From Sisyra terminalis (Eukaryota > Arthropoda > Insecta > Neuroptera > Sisyridae), in NCBI GenBank assembly GCA_958496175.1, contig OY292276.1, positions 56,061,080 to 56,125,079 on the forward strand: DNA of 64,000 nucleotides. Direction: 5' to 3'. The notes under the pieces were generated by a model. That model was not told the origin of the DNA and searched no databases. It saw only the letters and a list, made by a program, of their open reading frames with translations. The position numbers were made by a program, and so were the translations under genes. This document shows, in pieces, positions 22,578-35,425 of this stretch (position 1 is its first letter; each line of letters opens with the position of its first letter).

Positions 22578-23690
22578 AAAACCATAACTTTTCAATTAGT
22601 GGATATAAACTAATCCTACTGCTATCTAGTATAATATATCTCTAGTTTCGATAACAAGTATAAACTCTTACCAATCTGCAAGCCAAAAAAATGTTATTCC
22701 TTTTAAACAAACCCATGAAGCTTTAAGAATAACTATTGCAAACTTAATAGATATTATATACTTTGTGATTGCTTGAAAAATTTTATGGTATCATTTTTGC
22801 TAAAAAAATAAAATGCAAAGAAAATGGCTCAAAAACTTTTAGGTAAGTGTTGTATACTTTGACCATGAATATTGCAACGATTTCAATACTTATAGAGCTT
22901 TTTAGAGCTTTTACTTTTCTGGTCAACGTCTTAAACAATTTTTTGAAAAATTGTTTAGATTTCTATTCCTCTTAATTGCGTAACACATCCCCCAAAAATA
23001 TAAAACAGGAAAAACCTGAAACCCACATAATTTCAGCACAAAATCGTTAAAAAATTTCAGGAATTCAAATTCTTCGAGATCCCTTAAAAATTTTACGAAA
23101 CAAACTTTTATTTACCTTCTTCTATATAAAAAACAATCAATTAAAATCTACTGGTCCAATTAAAACCATAACTTTTCAATTTGTGGATATTAATTAATTA
23201 TTGCTATCTAATAAATATTGCTATCTAGTGTAATATACCTCTGGTTTCGGTAGCAAGTACCTATAAACCCTTAACAATTTGCAACCCAAAAAATTTTTAC
23301 TCCTTTTAGACCAACCCATGAAGCTTTAGGAATAACTATTGCAAACTAACTAGATATTATATACTTTGTGATTGCTTAAACATTTTTTTGGTACCATTTT
23401 TGGTAAGAAAATGAAATGCAAATAAAATGGCTCACAAACTATTAGGTAAGTGTTGTTTACTTTGACTATGAATATTACAACAATTTCAATACGTATAGAG
23501 CTTTATAGAGCTTTTAATTTTCTGGTCAACGTCTGTAAACAATTTTTTGAAAAATTGTTTAGATTTCCATTCCTCTTAACTGCGTAACTACTACCCTAAA
23601 AATATAAACCAGGAAAAGCCTGGAACACACATAATTTCAGTACAAAATCGTTAAAAAATTTAGGAAAAACAATATATCTTTAGATGTCTA
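22578..23690. repeat. tandem duplication, units of about 582 bp
   Basis: TAAAACCATAACTTTTCAAT recurs at 22578 and 23161. CCCATGAAGCTTTA, ATATTATATACTTTGTGATTGC, GTCAACGTC and AATTTTTTGAAAAATTGTTTAG recur in the same order in both units. Non-coding. Confidence 0.85.
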
Positions 23691-24847
23691 CTTTTGTGGA
23701 TTATTCAATAATAGTTTCTTTGGACTTTTTCACTTCATTGCCGATCAAAAATCCAATTAATAATCCAATATTTCCCCAAAATATAAAAATTGTCTTTATT
23801 CTCAACCAAATTAGAATGTTCGCTCGTTAATTTTTGTGTAATTGTGATGATAAATATTAATTTGGGCTATTAAATAAAGTACTTAAATATTCTTTATCAA
23901 GTTTGCGCTCATTGATCTACAAAACTTTTGATGACAAATGTAGATCCCATTAATTAAATATATTTCGTTCAAAAATATCCCTCCCGGGCTACCGCTTATT
24001 TTTTTTCAAAATTGACTCATCCAATTAGCCGGGCCAATGTTTAGTGACTCATCTTTGAAATTTCATCATGAAACTAACAATGATTTTCGAATTTAGCTTA
24101 GAGAAAAATTAAATGTATCCCTGCTCTAATTGAGTGCTGTTTTTATTTTTTAATTAGGGAATATTGTTGATTATTTCTTTGATTTTATTTGTTGAAATGA
24201 ATGAAAACTTTTTGAAAACGCTACTAATTACTTATCAATTTAAATTAGTTCTGGTGCCGGACGTAAATGGGCTTCAAGGCATGTTTTCGATGGGCTGCAT
24301 CGATAAATCATAAATTATAATCCAGTTTTGGACAATCCATTTGTTGGGTATCCGGAGGCGGTGGAACCTTTTAAATTTTTGCTATCGCAGCTAATAAAAA
24401 TAAAGTTTACAAATTAATTAAAAATTTCAGGTTTAAATCATTTTTCTGTTGTTTCAAAATAAAAATAAAGTTATCAGTTGCCAATTTTGAATTTTTAAAT
24501 TTACACTTTAATCCCAAATCTCCAAGCTACAGAGGTGTTTAGGTTACCAATTTGATCAAATGGTTCACTTGGAGAAACTACATTCTTAATAAAATCCAAT
24601 TGAGGATTGTGATCAGAAAACTTTGGTGGTTGCTAGGGAAAAGGTTGCAAATATCTCTGGACAGCAAATTTGGCATTTGCAAAGTTATACGAAAGCTCGT
24701 TTTGACATATGACTTACAATTATCCCCAACTACTATCAACTGCTAGCGACTTCAACGTCAAAATAAAACAGAAGTTCCAGTTCAAGACTTTGTGCCTTAT
24801 AGATGATGAAACTCAAATCTGAGTAATCAAAATAAGATTTTTTTCCC
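23691..24847. other. AT-rich upstream region
   Basis: No gene. A short open frame at 24552-24746 has no recognisable content. Confidence 0.45.
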
Positions 24848-25105
24848 TGACTTTGAACCGTTATACTGTGTATACAATATATAGGATATATTGCGGTCCA
24901 ATTTATATAGTATTATTTAATATGATAATATATAAAAATCATACCATAAACATAAATATGAACAGAAGTTGAAACAAAAATATTCGTGACGTTTTGCCCA
25001 GATACGTATTTCGATTGCCAAGCAATTTTCTTCAGTGATCATCAAGTAGTTTGGATCACTCCGTAACTGCTTTGTGAATCATCACAAATATTGTATACAC
25101 AGTCA
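24848..25105. repeat. foldback repeat, family 2, copy 2 (core inverted)
   Basis: The left arm matches 12835-12928 (CTGACTTTGAAC, TTGCGGTCCAATTTAT, CATACCATAAACATAAAT). The core that follows is the reverse complement of the copy 1 core: CATCAAGTAGTTTGGATCAC here, GTGATCCAAACTACTTGATG there. The right arm is mostly missing. Confidence 0.78.
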
Positions 25106-27400
25106 AATCTGAGCTTTTTATTAATCTAGGGAACAAAACTTAGGTTTCCATTAATTCTTCAATTTTATTTTATTTATAAATGCGAGTATGTAATTTTATT
25201 AGATGAGTGTGGACTAAAACCGAAACGTTTTTGTGATCCAAGATATCTTATGAAGTTGCAATAGATATGCAATGAAAAACGTAGCAAATTTGGAAAATAA
25301 AACATCTAACGAACCTTAAAAAAAATGAGTTTTCTTCTTTAATTTAGTTGTGCCTTATGGCAAATGCGCTACGATAATATCTTAAACCGCGATATACACA
25401 AAGACTAAATAATGCCTACGATTAAGGAAAAGATATCCAGAAATTGCCTAAAATATCAAACCCTATTGAGTAACTCTGACTATATTTTTTCTTGACAATA
25501 AAAAATTGATAAATGATGCATTCCCCATCGCATATACTCATCAATTTTGCTTATTGTCCAAGGATAGATCGCGAATTTAATGTCACAAAAAAAAGGATAA
25601 ATATCAAAAAACGCTGAAACGAATTAATCTTTATTTTCACTATTACAAAAAGAATTTGCCTTAAAAAATGGTCGAAAAGATTTTCACAGTTGAGCCTTTA
25701 ATTTTATTATTACAGGCGATTAATTTTGAAAAATATTTTCCTTACAATTGCCTCTAAAATTTAGGGATACGTATCTTACATCCTGCAAAAGAAACATTGC
25801 TTATTTTCTTGATAATTTCATAATTAATGAACAATAAATTTTAAGATTTCTTCTATTAAACAATTTAAGTTGGCAAACATATTAGCACTTCCGCCAAAAA
25901 AAAAATCATAGTAAGATTAATTATTCATAGTAGAATAACTTAATCTATAATAATTAGTTAACAGATTATTGTGGATGAAAAAAATTAAGTATTTTTCTCA
26001 AAGTTTTATTATACCTTTTCCTTTTTTGCCTATTTACCTCTTTTTTTTTTTGGAAATAGCAAGTTTAAAGATATCTTATTGTTTAAAAGCTCTTGAACTT
26101 TTCCACTGAAAATTTTTTGTCTGAAGAACATATATTTCTTCACATGGTTGAATCTTTTCCTCCAGATTTGTCAACCCCCGGCAAAATTATTTAGGAGGAA
26201 AGTTTTCTTTCTTTCTTATTAGGACCTTCCAGTTGTTTTTCTACAACATTTAATAGGTAAGAATCATTTCCCTTTCAGACTCATGTAATTATCTTTTCCA
26301 TTTAAGACTTCGGATTTTAGTTGGAAATCAAATAAAACAGTATTTTCTAACCTATGGATCGCGAGTGATTATTGAGTGGTGGGCTTTTTTACAAGGATTA
26401 ATAGATAGATGATTATTTCTAATAACATTACCAATATTTATTCCTTCTTTTTCTAAGGCAGCTAAGAAGTGGGCCCCATATATGGAATTTTTGTTAGACG
26501 GGTCGAAGTCTAGTTAACTTTGAGAACCACTGGAATAGTAACATTGAAACTACGTTAAAATATATACGTTAGCTACGAAAATATGCCCAAAATATAGTTA
26601 CAAATTTTTACCTTACAAGAAAATTCAAGAAGCTTGAAACTTTTCAAAAGTTTACCAAATAAGAATTAAAATATGCATAAATTTACTACAAATATTATAT
26701 CAAATTCGAAAAATTGTTATTAACAAAGCAAAACTTTATACTTTATCCTTCTTTTCTAGTGTTATAGTCCAATATTATACCTTTAAGCAATGGGGTACAA
26801 AAAAAAAGTAAGAATTTTCTAGGATCGTCAGATGATTCTAGAAGTCGAATATCTAACTTAGAATTAAGTTATGAAAAACATATTGTTCTTTAAAGAAGCT
26901 TAAATAGAGCTTTTATCTAGAACCCCTAATAAATCCTCTTTAGACTGACAATTCAAAAAAAAAATATTTTGCATACCTCCTCTTAAAAGTATTACTAAGT
27001 TCAAATTTCAAAGAACTATCTTAACAACTTTCATTGAGCAAATATTATTCTGGATAAAATTATGTTTATTAATCTAATCTTTTCTAAGTTTAAGAATTAT
27101 ATACATAAAATACTAAAACTATATGTTTCGATCTTATAATATACTTTAAAGATATAATAATCAAAAAGAAAGAAATCACTGATTTTGAAGAATAAGATTA
27201 AAATATCGGTTCAAAAAATAAGTTTTCCAAACTTTTCTATTTTCCTTTATTTACGATATTTATAATGTAACAATACCTTTTTGTTCAATACCGTTTTGAT
27301 ATTCTATGTATCATATATCCTACGTTTAATTTTTTTCCGGCAAAGCATTAGAATTTTCACTTCCTTTCATTTATTATTTCAAATAAAGCCCACACATTTT
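25106..27400. other. AT-rich upstream region
   Basis: No gene found. A small imperfect hairpin, TTGACAATAAAAAATTGAT with ATCAATTTTGCTTATTGTCC, lies at 25491-25562. 25195-25225 (AGATGAGTG...CCGAAACG) is a weak, unsupported hammerhead-like match. Confidence 0.45.
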
Positions 27401-27984
27401 ATCACTTAGAAAGTGTAAGAACACGTTTGGCTTTAGTCGATAATAAGTATCCAAATGTTTCACCAAACATTGGGGAAAAATGGAGGCGACGGGGAACGGA
27501 GGGAAAGAAAGACACTTAGTGCACTAACACACCGAGCACCGATTCCGGGATCTGTAATTGCCCGCAATATACGAACCTTCTAAAATAAGCTTCCAATAAA
27601 AAGCTAATGACAACAAATCTGGAGCAATATCAGCGCGTTAATTCCACATACAAAGTTTTCTATGGACTCGGGCAAACGTTACAGGAACATCAAATATGTT
27701 TGAACACCCATCTCTCTATTCCCTTCCCCTGCACACTCCTCGCTCATCAGAAACGTATCGGAAAATCAATCGAGAAATGGAAATGAGTTGGAATAAAATT
27801 TCAAATTATCAGTGGAAATTATAACCATTAGCAATGTGCTTCGGGAAACTAAATGCAAGACGCAAATTTCAGGAATGTTTTTTTTAAAATTAGCTTCACA
27901 ATTTGCAAGAAATGGGATTAAATTTTGAGGATCAAATCGAATGGTATATTTGACAAAAAAAAAAAACTTAACAATTATATTTTT
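27401..27984. other. GC-richer upstream islet, possible regulatory DNA
   Basis: 27470-27760 is clearly GC-richer than its surroundings (GGAGGCGACGGGGAACGG, CACACCGAGCACCGATTCC). There is no coding frame of note. Possible enhancer. Confidence 0.3.
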
Positions 27985-28629
27985 AATAGTAAAATTTGAA
28001 AAACCATTTGAATTGTATTAATAATTTTTGTCATTTTTTCCAATATTCAATTATAAATATCCCTTGACTACCGTTTTTCTCATCAGCTTTTATCCCATGA
28101 TTTCAGCTTCCTCTTATTGGTGATTAGCCAATTTGTTTTTTTTTAATTAATTCTCCTTTTTATTAAGCTACATTAATGGCAACAAAAACAATTAAAATTT
28201 TCCAGAATTCTAAGCTCAAATTTCAAATTTTCTTCCGTTAAGTACTAAAAACACTTCTTGTGAACATTTTTCCTTACCATACCTCAGAAGAGGGTCAAAA
28301 GAAACAAATTACAATCTAGGACATTTATCCGAAAATCTATGCCCGTGGCAATCGTAATGTTTAAAGAAAATTGGAAATATTGTAGTTTTTTTAATGTTTT
28401 ACACGTTTTATAAACTTTTACGTCTTATATATATAGATAATCTTATGAAGAATATATCCTCGGTGGTCAACTATCTTTCTCAAATATATTTTTAGAATCA
28501 AAAAGGTTTAGAACTTCTGATATTAAATTATCAGTAGTAATTGAAAATGTGAAAATTTTAAAAATGGCAAACGAGAGGGAAAAAGCACAAAAAGCTTTGA
28601 TAGAGAGCCAGCGGCGGAGAAAATGGTTT

Positions 28630-28649
28630 GCGGGCACAATAGTGCCCGC
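28630..28649. repeat. GCGGGCAC palindrome, unit 1
   Basis: GCGGGCAC-AATA-GTGCCCGC, a perfect 8-bp stem. Identical at 29599-29618; a decayed form CTGGCACTATAGTGCCCG lies at 30299-30316. Confidence 0.9.
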
Positions 28650-29598
28650 GTGAATAGGATTGTAGGCCCCTGCTTTAAGGGGATGAATTTTCAGTAACGT
28701 TGATGCATTTAATCTATATGTTTATAAAAACAAATCTAAACATTAACTCCCAAAGAGTCATGTGAACTTTGGTATTCTTTTAATCCTCTTTGGGAAAAAA
28801 AACTTAACAATTAAACTTATCATACAAATTTTTATATTAAAGGGCATTATATCTTAAAATCGTTTCTGGACTTCTAGACTAATTAATTTTGTGTTCCATC
28901 TTTGTATTTTTAATAGCAAAATTTGAAAAACCATTCGAATATTTTATTCTATCAAAAATTTTAGTCATTTTTTCCAATATTCAATTATAAATATCCCTTG
29001 ACTACCGTTTTCCCCATCAGCTTTTATCCCATAATTTAGCTTCCTCTTTTTGGTGATAGATCAATATTTTTTTCTTAATAAATCCTCCCTTTAATTTAGC
29101 TACATAATTACATTAATTGCTACAACGACATTTAAAATCCTTTAGAATTCTAAACTCAAATTTCTAATTTTCTTCCGTTAAATACTAAAGACACTTCTTG
29201 TGGATACTTTTCCTTACCATACCTCAGCAGAGAGTCTAAGGAAACAATCTACAATCTTGGATATTTATCCGCAAATCTTTACCCCTGGGCATCGTAATGT
29301 TTAAAGAATATTTAATTTGCTCTTACCCCTGGATAACTTTGATAGAAATATTGTAGTTTTTTTAACGTTTTATACGTTTTATAAACTTTTACGTTTTATA
29401 TAGAGCTGATCTTATGAAGAATATATCCTCGGCGGTCAACTATCTTTCTCAAATATATTTTTAAAATCAAAAAGGTTTAGAACCCCTGAAATTAAATTAT
29501 CAGTAGTAATTGAAAATGTAAAAATTGTAAAAACGCCAAACGAGAGGAAAAAAGCACAAAAAGCTTTGATAGAGAGCCAGCGGCGGCGAAAATGGTTT

Positions 29599-29618
29599 GC
29601 GGGCACAATAGTGCCCGC
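29599..29618. repeat. GCGGGCAC palindrome, unit 2
   Basis: Same perfect stem and AATA loop as unit 1, unusually GC-rich for this AT-rich region. Confidence 0.9.
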
Positions 29619-30639
29619 GTGAGCAGGGTTGTGGGCCCCTGCTTTAAAGGGATGAATTTTCAATAACGCTAATGCATTTAATCTATATATTTATAAAAAC
29701 AAACCTAAACATTAACCCCCAAAGAATTATGCGAACTTTAGTCTTCTTTTAATCCTCTTTGGAACAGATTTTTCAAAAATCCTCTTCATCGCTAACTTCA
29801 ATTATCAATCGTTTGGCCAATTGAATTTAATTATCCTCTCTTAACTACAAAAGTGTACCGAATGCCTCCTTATTGTACCTTTTTACGATGCAATATTAAA
29901 TCTTTAAAGTTATCCTTATGTTATTAGAAAACATGCCGGCAACAAACCAAACTTTCCAGTTAGTCTTAAGAAAAAAAATAATTTCTCTAGAAGCCTAAAT
30001 ATTGAAAATTCGTACAGTCCTTGGTTTAATTTACCTAAAGAATGATTTTCAAAATCAGGGTTGTTTTACAAGCAACATTAACACTAAATTTTCTCCCCTG
30101 AGATCCTTAGGACTAAAAGATCCTTTTAAAATCAATAAATTTATTTTATAAAGTAATTATATTCACCGATCAACAATCTTTCAAAAATATACTTTTAGAA
30201 TCACAAAGGATGAAAACCGCTGATATAAGATGATAGTCAAACAGGTGAAAAGTAAAAGAAAGCCATAGTCAAGAACCAGTGGTGAAAAAAATTGTTTCCT
30301 GGCACTATAGTGCCCGCGTGAATAGAGTTGGGAGCCCCAGTTGTAAGGGGATGCATTTTCAATAATACTGGTGCATATAATTTATACCTATGTTTATAAA
30401 TATAGATCTAGACATCAACTTCCAGAAGATCAAGCAAACTTTGATCTTCTTTTAATCCTCTTCGGAAATGATTTTTTAAAAATCCTTTTTATTGAGTACT
30501 TCAATTGCCTATCATTTTGCAAATTGAATTTTACTATCATCCCTAAGTTATATTGTGTAGAAAATCTTCCTATTGTACTTTATTACACAATTTCATTGAG
30601 TCATTAAAGTTTTTCTTATGTTATAATAAAAAACATATA

Positions 30640-31554
30640 TGGGAACACGGGGCAGAATGGGGTACCGGGGCGGAATGGAATATGGAATTAGCGCTTTCTA
30701 CAGGTGACAAAAAAGCGTAAAAATCATACTCAATATTCAATTAACTGTGCTGCATTATAAAAAGCGGCTATCGCCAGTAAAGAGTGCAATTGTTTTTATT
30801 TTGATCAAAAATCGCAATAAATGTTTCCGAATTCTAATTTTTGCAAAGTAACACTAAGGTAATTATTCTATGTTCTTTTTTTTGTTTGAATATTAACAGT
30901 TTGTTAAAACATACTATTGACTAACTAAAAGCCCAGTGATAATTCAAAAATAACCAATATATCCTGCCATAATAGTCGTGCTTATGTTAAAGGTGCTTTG
31001 GGACACAATGGGTGGGGTAGAATGGGATATACCATTCAGATAGTATTTCCCATTCAGATAGACATTTTTATTTTATCAGCAGATTGTGCGTACATATATA
31101 AGGAAAAATAGCCGACAGTCCATATATAAGAAAGGTCGAAAGATACAGAGGTAATCTGCTTATACTGTCAGGATTTAAACTCCAAATTTAATGAAATCTG
31201 GTGTTCCTGCAGTATTTGTCAAAAATGGGCACATTTAGCATATGTGTTGGGCTAAACACGAAGATAACAGTGTCTTCATCTGCGAACTATGCCAATAACA
31301 AGAATCCCATTGCGCTCCAAGCTCATTTCCCATTGTGCCCCAGGGGGTGAGGCAGAGTGGGAAATTTCCATTTGTTTTTGAAATCTAAATTTTTAATATC
31401 AATTATTAATTAAAATTAATACAACGTTTTTTTATGTGTAAAGAATGAATCAAATAAATATATAAATTACAAAACATTGAGATTGTTTTTTTAAATCTCT
31501 CGTAAATTGTATGGTAATTAAAACTTAGGTACCCCGTTCCGTCATAGGTTCCCC
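30640..31554 (+). mobile_element. 915-bp pogo/Tc1-type non-autonomous element, copy 1
   Basis: Left end TGGGAACACGGGGCAGAATG and right end, read inverted, GGGGAACCTATGACGGAACG form imperfect terminal repeats flanked by TA (30638-30639, 31555-31556). The same 914-bp unit lies at 57423-58336. Inside, at 31157-31298 plus, is a PHD zinc finger remnant. Pogo/Tigger-type assignment rests on TA target sites and the PHD tail; no DDE domain remains. Confidence 0.75.
31157..31298 (+). pseudogene. PHD-finger C-terminus of a lost transposase
   Basis: Plus-strand reading, with one frame slip near 31223: CLYCQDLNSKF, then WCSCSICQKWAHLAY and CWAKHEDNSVFICELCQ, stop TAA at 31296-31298. The spacing CxxC, CxxC, WAH, C, CxxC is the C4HC3 PHD pattern. 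PHD tails occur at the C-terminus of some insect transposases. Upstream frames carry stops. The copy at 57.9-58.1 kb has the same block with its own breaks. Confidence 0.6.
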
Positions 31555-31556
31555 TA

Positions 31557-33264
31557 AACCATTAACCAAACTTTAAATCTAAGTCCCAATAAAACTTTAA
31601 AATTTTTCGATCAAAAATTACACAAAATTCAAACACGCCTTCGTTTAATTTTTAATAGAATAATTTCAAAGTAGTGTTTTTTAGATTATAAGAAACATTT
31701 ACGTAAACTTTTCTACCTTAAGATCCAAATAAATCGTCATGCTTTAATTAGGATCTCCTAAATCAATTCCAATTTTAACTAACTAGCTAAAGTTACAATA
31801 GTTACATCAACATACATTTACTTCCACCAATTCTGGAAATCTTGGTTTCTATTTTTAATCATAGTCTACAATGTGATAATTATTGTTGGTTTGGTAATTG
31901 TTAATTATATTTTGATAAACAACTGATTAAGGAACGAATACCGAATAATTTATAAGTGTTTATCTACCGTTGTTTATTTATTTAAGGCATTGAAAACATT
32001 CTACATACACTGGAAAGTATATGAAGGCATTTGAGATGAAGAATAAGCGGTTGTTTGTAAAATTCAATTAAACATTTGGGAAAATTCTATACCACGAAGA
32101 ATCAATGCATGGCTTCTGGTGATTTCAGTTCTATTTTGGTAAGAATTCGATTGAAAAACTCTTTCGCACCAACGTGCTAACCGTTCCCCGGTGGTGGTCA
32201 ACGCATGGCTCATAATTGCACTGTAATAAAACCGTGCCGGGGGGCAAAACACCACGCTACGGAAAAGCGAGGCTACCACCGTCCCCCAATTCCCGGATTA
32301 CTTTGTGTGTACACAGGACTCCACATCGACGATTCCATTAACCCCACCGTTAATCGCAAATTGAAATGTCCACAAATTTGATTTTCTCATTAATTTTTTC
32401 AAACATTAATGACAAAAAAAATTGCCCAACCAACGACAACTCAAACGACACTACTTTGTACTTTGATATAAATTTTTCCAATTAACAAATCGAGTACTGA
32501 ATTCACCTTTTCCAATCCACTGACACGTCCATGCTGCTGTCTTTCTTTGCAATTACAATATTAATTAAATGCCAGTTAATTATGTGATTACAAAATTCGA
32601 GAAATTCAAGCGTATATGGGCGAATGTGCAACGCTGCATTGCCTCAATTTCGTCTATGTCTTCCAATACACTACATATACATGCTACATATATATGCACA
32701 CATAGGAAAATTATCAAAATGATTTGATAAAAAAAGTAATTGGATTTTAATTCGATTCGTGATCAAAAACGCAAACGTTCCGCAACAAAAATCTTTATTG
32801 CATTTTAATAATTTCAATTTATTCTTGATTTTTAATATGCATTCATATTTCATTTGCTAAATTTTTTACTTTTGCAAAACGTTTTAATTGCAAATGTGCA
32901 CCATTTTCATGCACATATACACGAGTACGTATATCTGCATAATGTTGAAGCAATCTGATTACAACTATTGCGACTTAAAAATAATTATTTTTCAGTTAAA
33001 TTTATGTGACGTCAAACACTTGTGACTTACGAGTGCATATTATGTGCAATTTGCAATCGATCCAATTAAAAATATTTCCAATTTAATGCATTATTCAATA
33101 AAAACAGGCTGATTCAAAACTTGTAGACTTTGGTGACTAATAGCTCTTTATTTCTGTGTCATTAATTATTTTTTATTTAAGTGTTTTTTGGTTCCCTGGC
33201 CGAAACTTTGGGGACCTCTAGGGAGGCATGCCTCCCAGTTTAAGGAGCTCTGCTTCATACTATG
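31557..33264. other. upstream region with a GC-richer islet
   Basis: No gene. 32090-32350 is GC-richer (GTGCCGGGGGGCAAAACACC) with open frames on both strands but no domain. A plus-strand ATG at 32106 reads MASGDFSSIL up to a GTAAGA donor-like site at 32139; no partner exon is visible. Confidence 0.35.
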
Positions 33265-35000
33265 ACCATAGTTATAATCAGATACTTTAATTGGCAGGAA
33301 AAGAAGCAAATGGGAAGGGATATCAGATTATTTAATTGCTACTTTTTTCCACAAAAAGATCACAAAATTCCATTTTTCAGTACGATTTTTTTTTTGTTTA
33401 TTGAATCATTTATTTGTTTTAGTATTTACTGGTACTCAAGAGTGCACTCTTTCTCTTCTATTTTCTAGTATGAATGGACCAGGATCCATGGAAATGTGTA
33501 ATTCAAAGAATTGCGTTGTTTACGATATAATGGTACGATAGACTTTTGCTTTTCCGGGAAGATTTAGTAAAATTTTTGCTTTTATACGATCATCCCCAGA
33601 AGCTTTTTTTAAGGGAGCTTTATTTAAAGAAAATTTTACTGCGGACAGACGAAATGCTTTATCCGGAAGTTCTACGGGAGTGGAGATTTAAAAAATATTT
33701 TCCGAAATGTTTATGATGTGGACCAGAAATATCAGTATGCGGAGTAAAAGATTTATCTATACTTTTTGTCGATCTTTCCGAGTCACTTCTACCGCAAGAG
33801 CCATCTTAATAATTTTGAAACTTTGAATAGAAGATTAACCCATTTTTTTTAACTATACGGGGCGATACTTGATCGATATTTGTTTGTGATGTTTGTAGAC
33901 CTTACAGTATGGATTTACTACTACCAATTACCTCAACCAACTCAGGTTTGCATTTCAAATGGTATTTTCCTGATATCTTGAGTAGATATATCCACCTTTT
34001 CTCCACCTGTTAAATTTTTTATTGTATTAAAATAATTAGTGATTATATTGACCAAAATTATACCTTATACTTTATAACTGATATCTTTAAAATTATCAAC
34101 AACCTTCTTCTTGTTCCACCTTAAAGTTTTACTACTATATAATCAGATACTTTAATTGGCAGGAAAAGAAGCAAATGGAAAGGGATATCAGATGATTTAA
34201 TTGATACTTTTTTCCGCAAAAAGATCACAAAATTCCATTTTCCAGAACGATTTTTTGTGTTTATTGAATCATTTATTTGTTTTAGTGATTGCTGGCACCC
34301 AATAGTGCACCTTTCCTCTTCTGTTTTCTAGTATGAATGGACCATGGAAATATATAGTACGAAAAATTGCGTTGTATTTAGTGATACGGTAGACTATTGC
34401 CTTTCCGGGGAAGATTTAGTAGAATTTTTACTATTATAAGATCGTGACCTAGAGCTTTTTAAGGAGCTTTATTTACTAAAAAATTGACTTCGGAAGGACA
34501 AAAAGCTTTAACTGAAAGTTCTAGGGGAAGTGGAGATTTTAAAAATATTTTTTAAATTTTCAAGTTGTGGATCAGAAAAAGTTCAGTAAAGATTTATGTA
34601 TAGTTTTTGTCGATCATTCCAAGTCACTTCTAGCCCAGGAGCCATCTTTATTATTTTGAAAATTGAATAGAAGATTAATCCATTTTTTCTAACTATAAGG
34701 GGCGATACTTGATCGATATTTGTTTGTGATGTTTGTAGGTCTTACAGTATGCATTTATTACTGCCAATTACCTCAACCACTTCAGCTTTGCATTTCAAAT
34801 GGTGTTTCCCTGATAACTTGAGTATATATATCCACCTTTTGTCCACCTGTTACATTTTTTATTGTATTAAAATAATTAGTGTTTGTATTGACCAAAATTA
34901 TATCTTATACTTTCTTTAATGTGATTACTGATACAATTAAAATTATCAACAACTATCTTCTCGTTAATTACTTTCAAGTTTTACTACTATATGCTTTGGT
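33265..35000. repeat. tandem duplication, two units of about 870 bp
   Basis: TAATCAGATACTTTAATTGG occurs at about 33275 and 34140. GGCAGGAAAAGAAGCAAATGG, GGGCGATACTTGATCG and ATATCCACCTTTT follow in order in both units. Non-coding. Confidence 0.88.
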
Positions 35001-35425
35001 ACCTCCACTACCAAGTGATTTTGGTAACTTATTTCGTACGGGAAGTTTTACCACTTAAAGTTTTCGTTATCTTGAACTAAGCAAAGAATTCGGAAGGTAA
35101 TTTTTACGCGGTAAATTATAAATGGTGTGAGAACCCTAAAAATTATTTTTCTTCAGGCCTATTGACTAAAATTATACCTTATACTTTCTTTAAAGTGATA
35201 ATTGATATCTTTAAAATTATCAACAACTATCTTCCCGTTAATTACTTTCAAGTTTTACTACTATATTCTTTGGTACCTCCACTACCAAGTGGTTTTGGTA
35301 ACTAATTTCATAAGGGAAGTTTTACCACTTAAAGTTTTCGTTATCTTTAACTAAGCGAAGAATTCGAAAGGTGACTTTTACGGGGTAAATTATAAATGGT
35401 GTTAAGCCCCTAAATAATATTTTTC
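34892..35425. repeat. nested tandem repeat, two units of about 270 bp
   Basis: TTACTTTCAAGTTTTACTAC, CTTTGGTACCTCCACTACC and TTACCACTTAAAGTTTTCG recur with a period of about 270 bp. The first unit is the tail of the larger 33.3-35.0 kb duplication. Confidence 0.88.

Larger units (their letters stand above)
27985..30545. repeat. three-unit tandem duplication with a repeated GC-rich palindrome
   Basis: Units start near 27985 and 28913, with a partial third at about 30118-30545. Shared blocks in order include AAATTTGAAAAACCATT, CAATTATAAATATCCCTTGA, GAGCCAGCGGCGG, GCGGGCACAATAGTGCCCGC and TTTTAATCCTCTTTGG. Copies 1 and 2 are roughly 90% alike; copy 3 is more diverged. Confidence 0.88.

Noticed and set aside
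25195..25230. AGATGAGTG...CCGAAACG as another hammerhead-like copy
   Set aside because: The CTGANGA box is lost and the possible stem is only two pairs; a chance match cannot be excluded.
32106..32138. MASGDFSSIL followed by a GTAAGA donor as a first coding exon
   Set aside because: No acceptor or downstream exon could be matched; too short to support.
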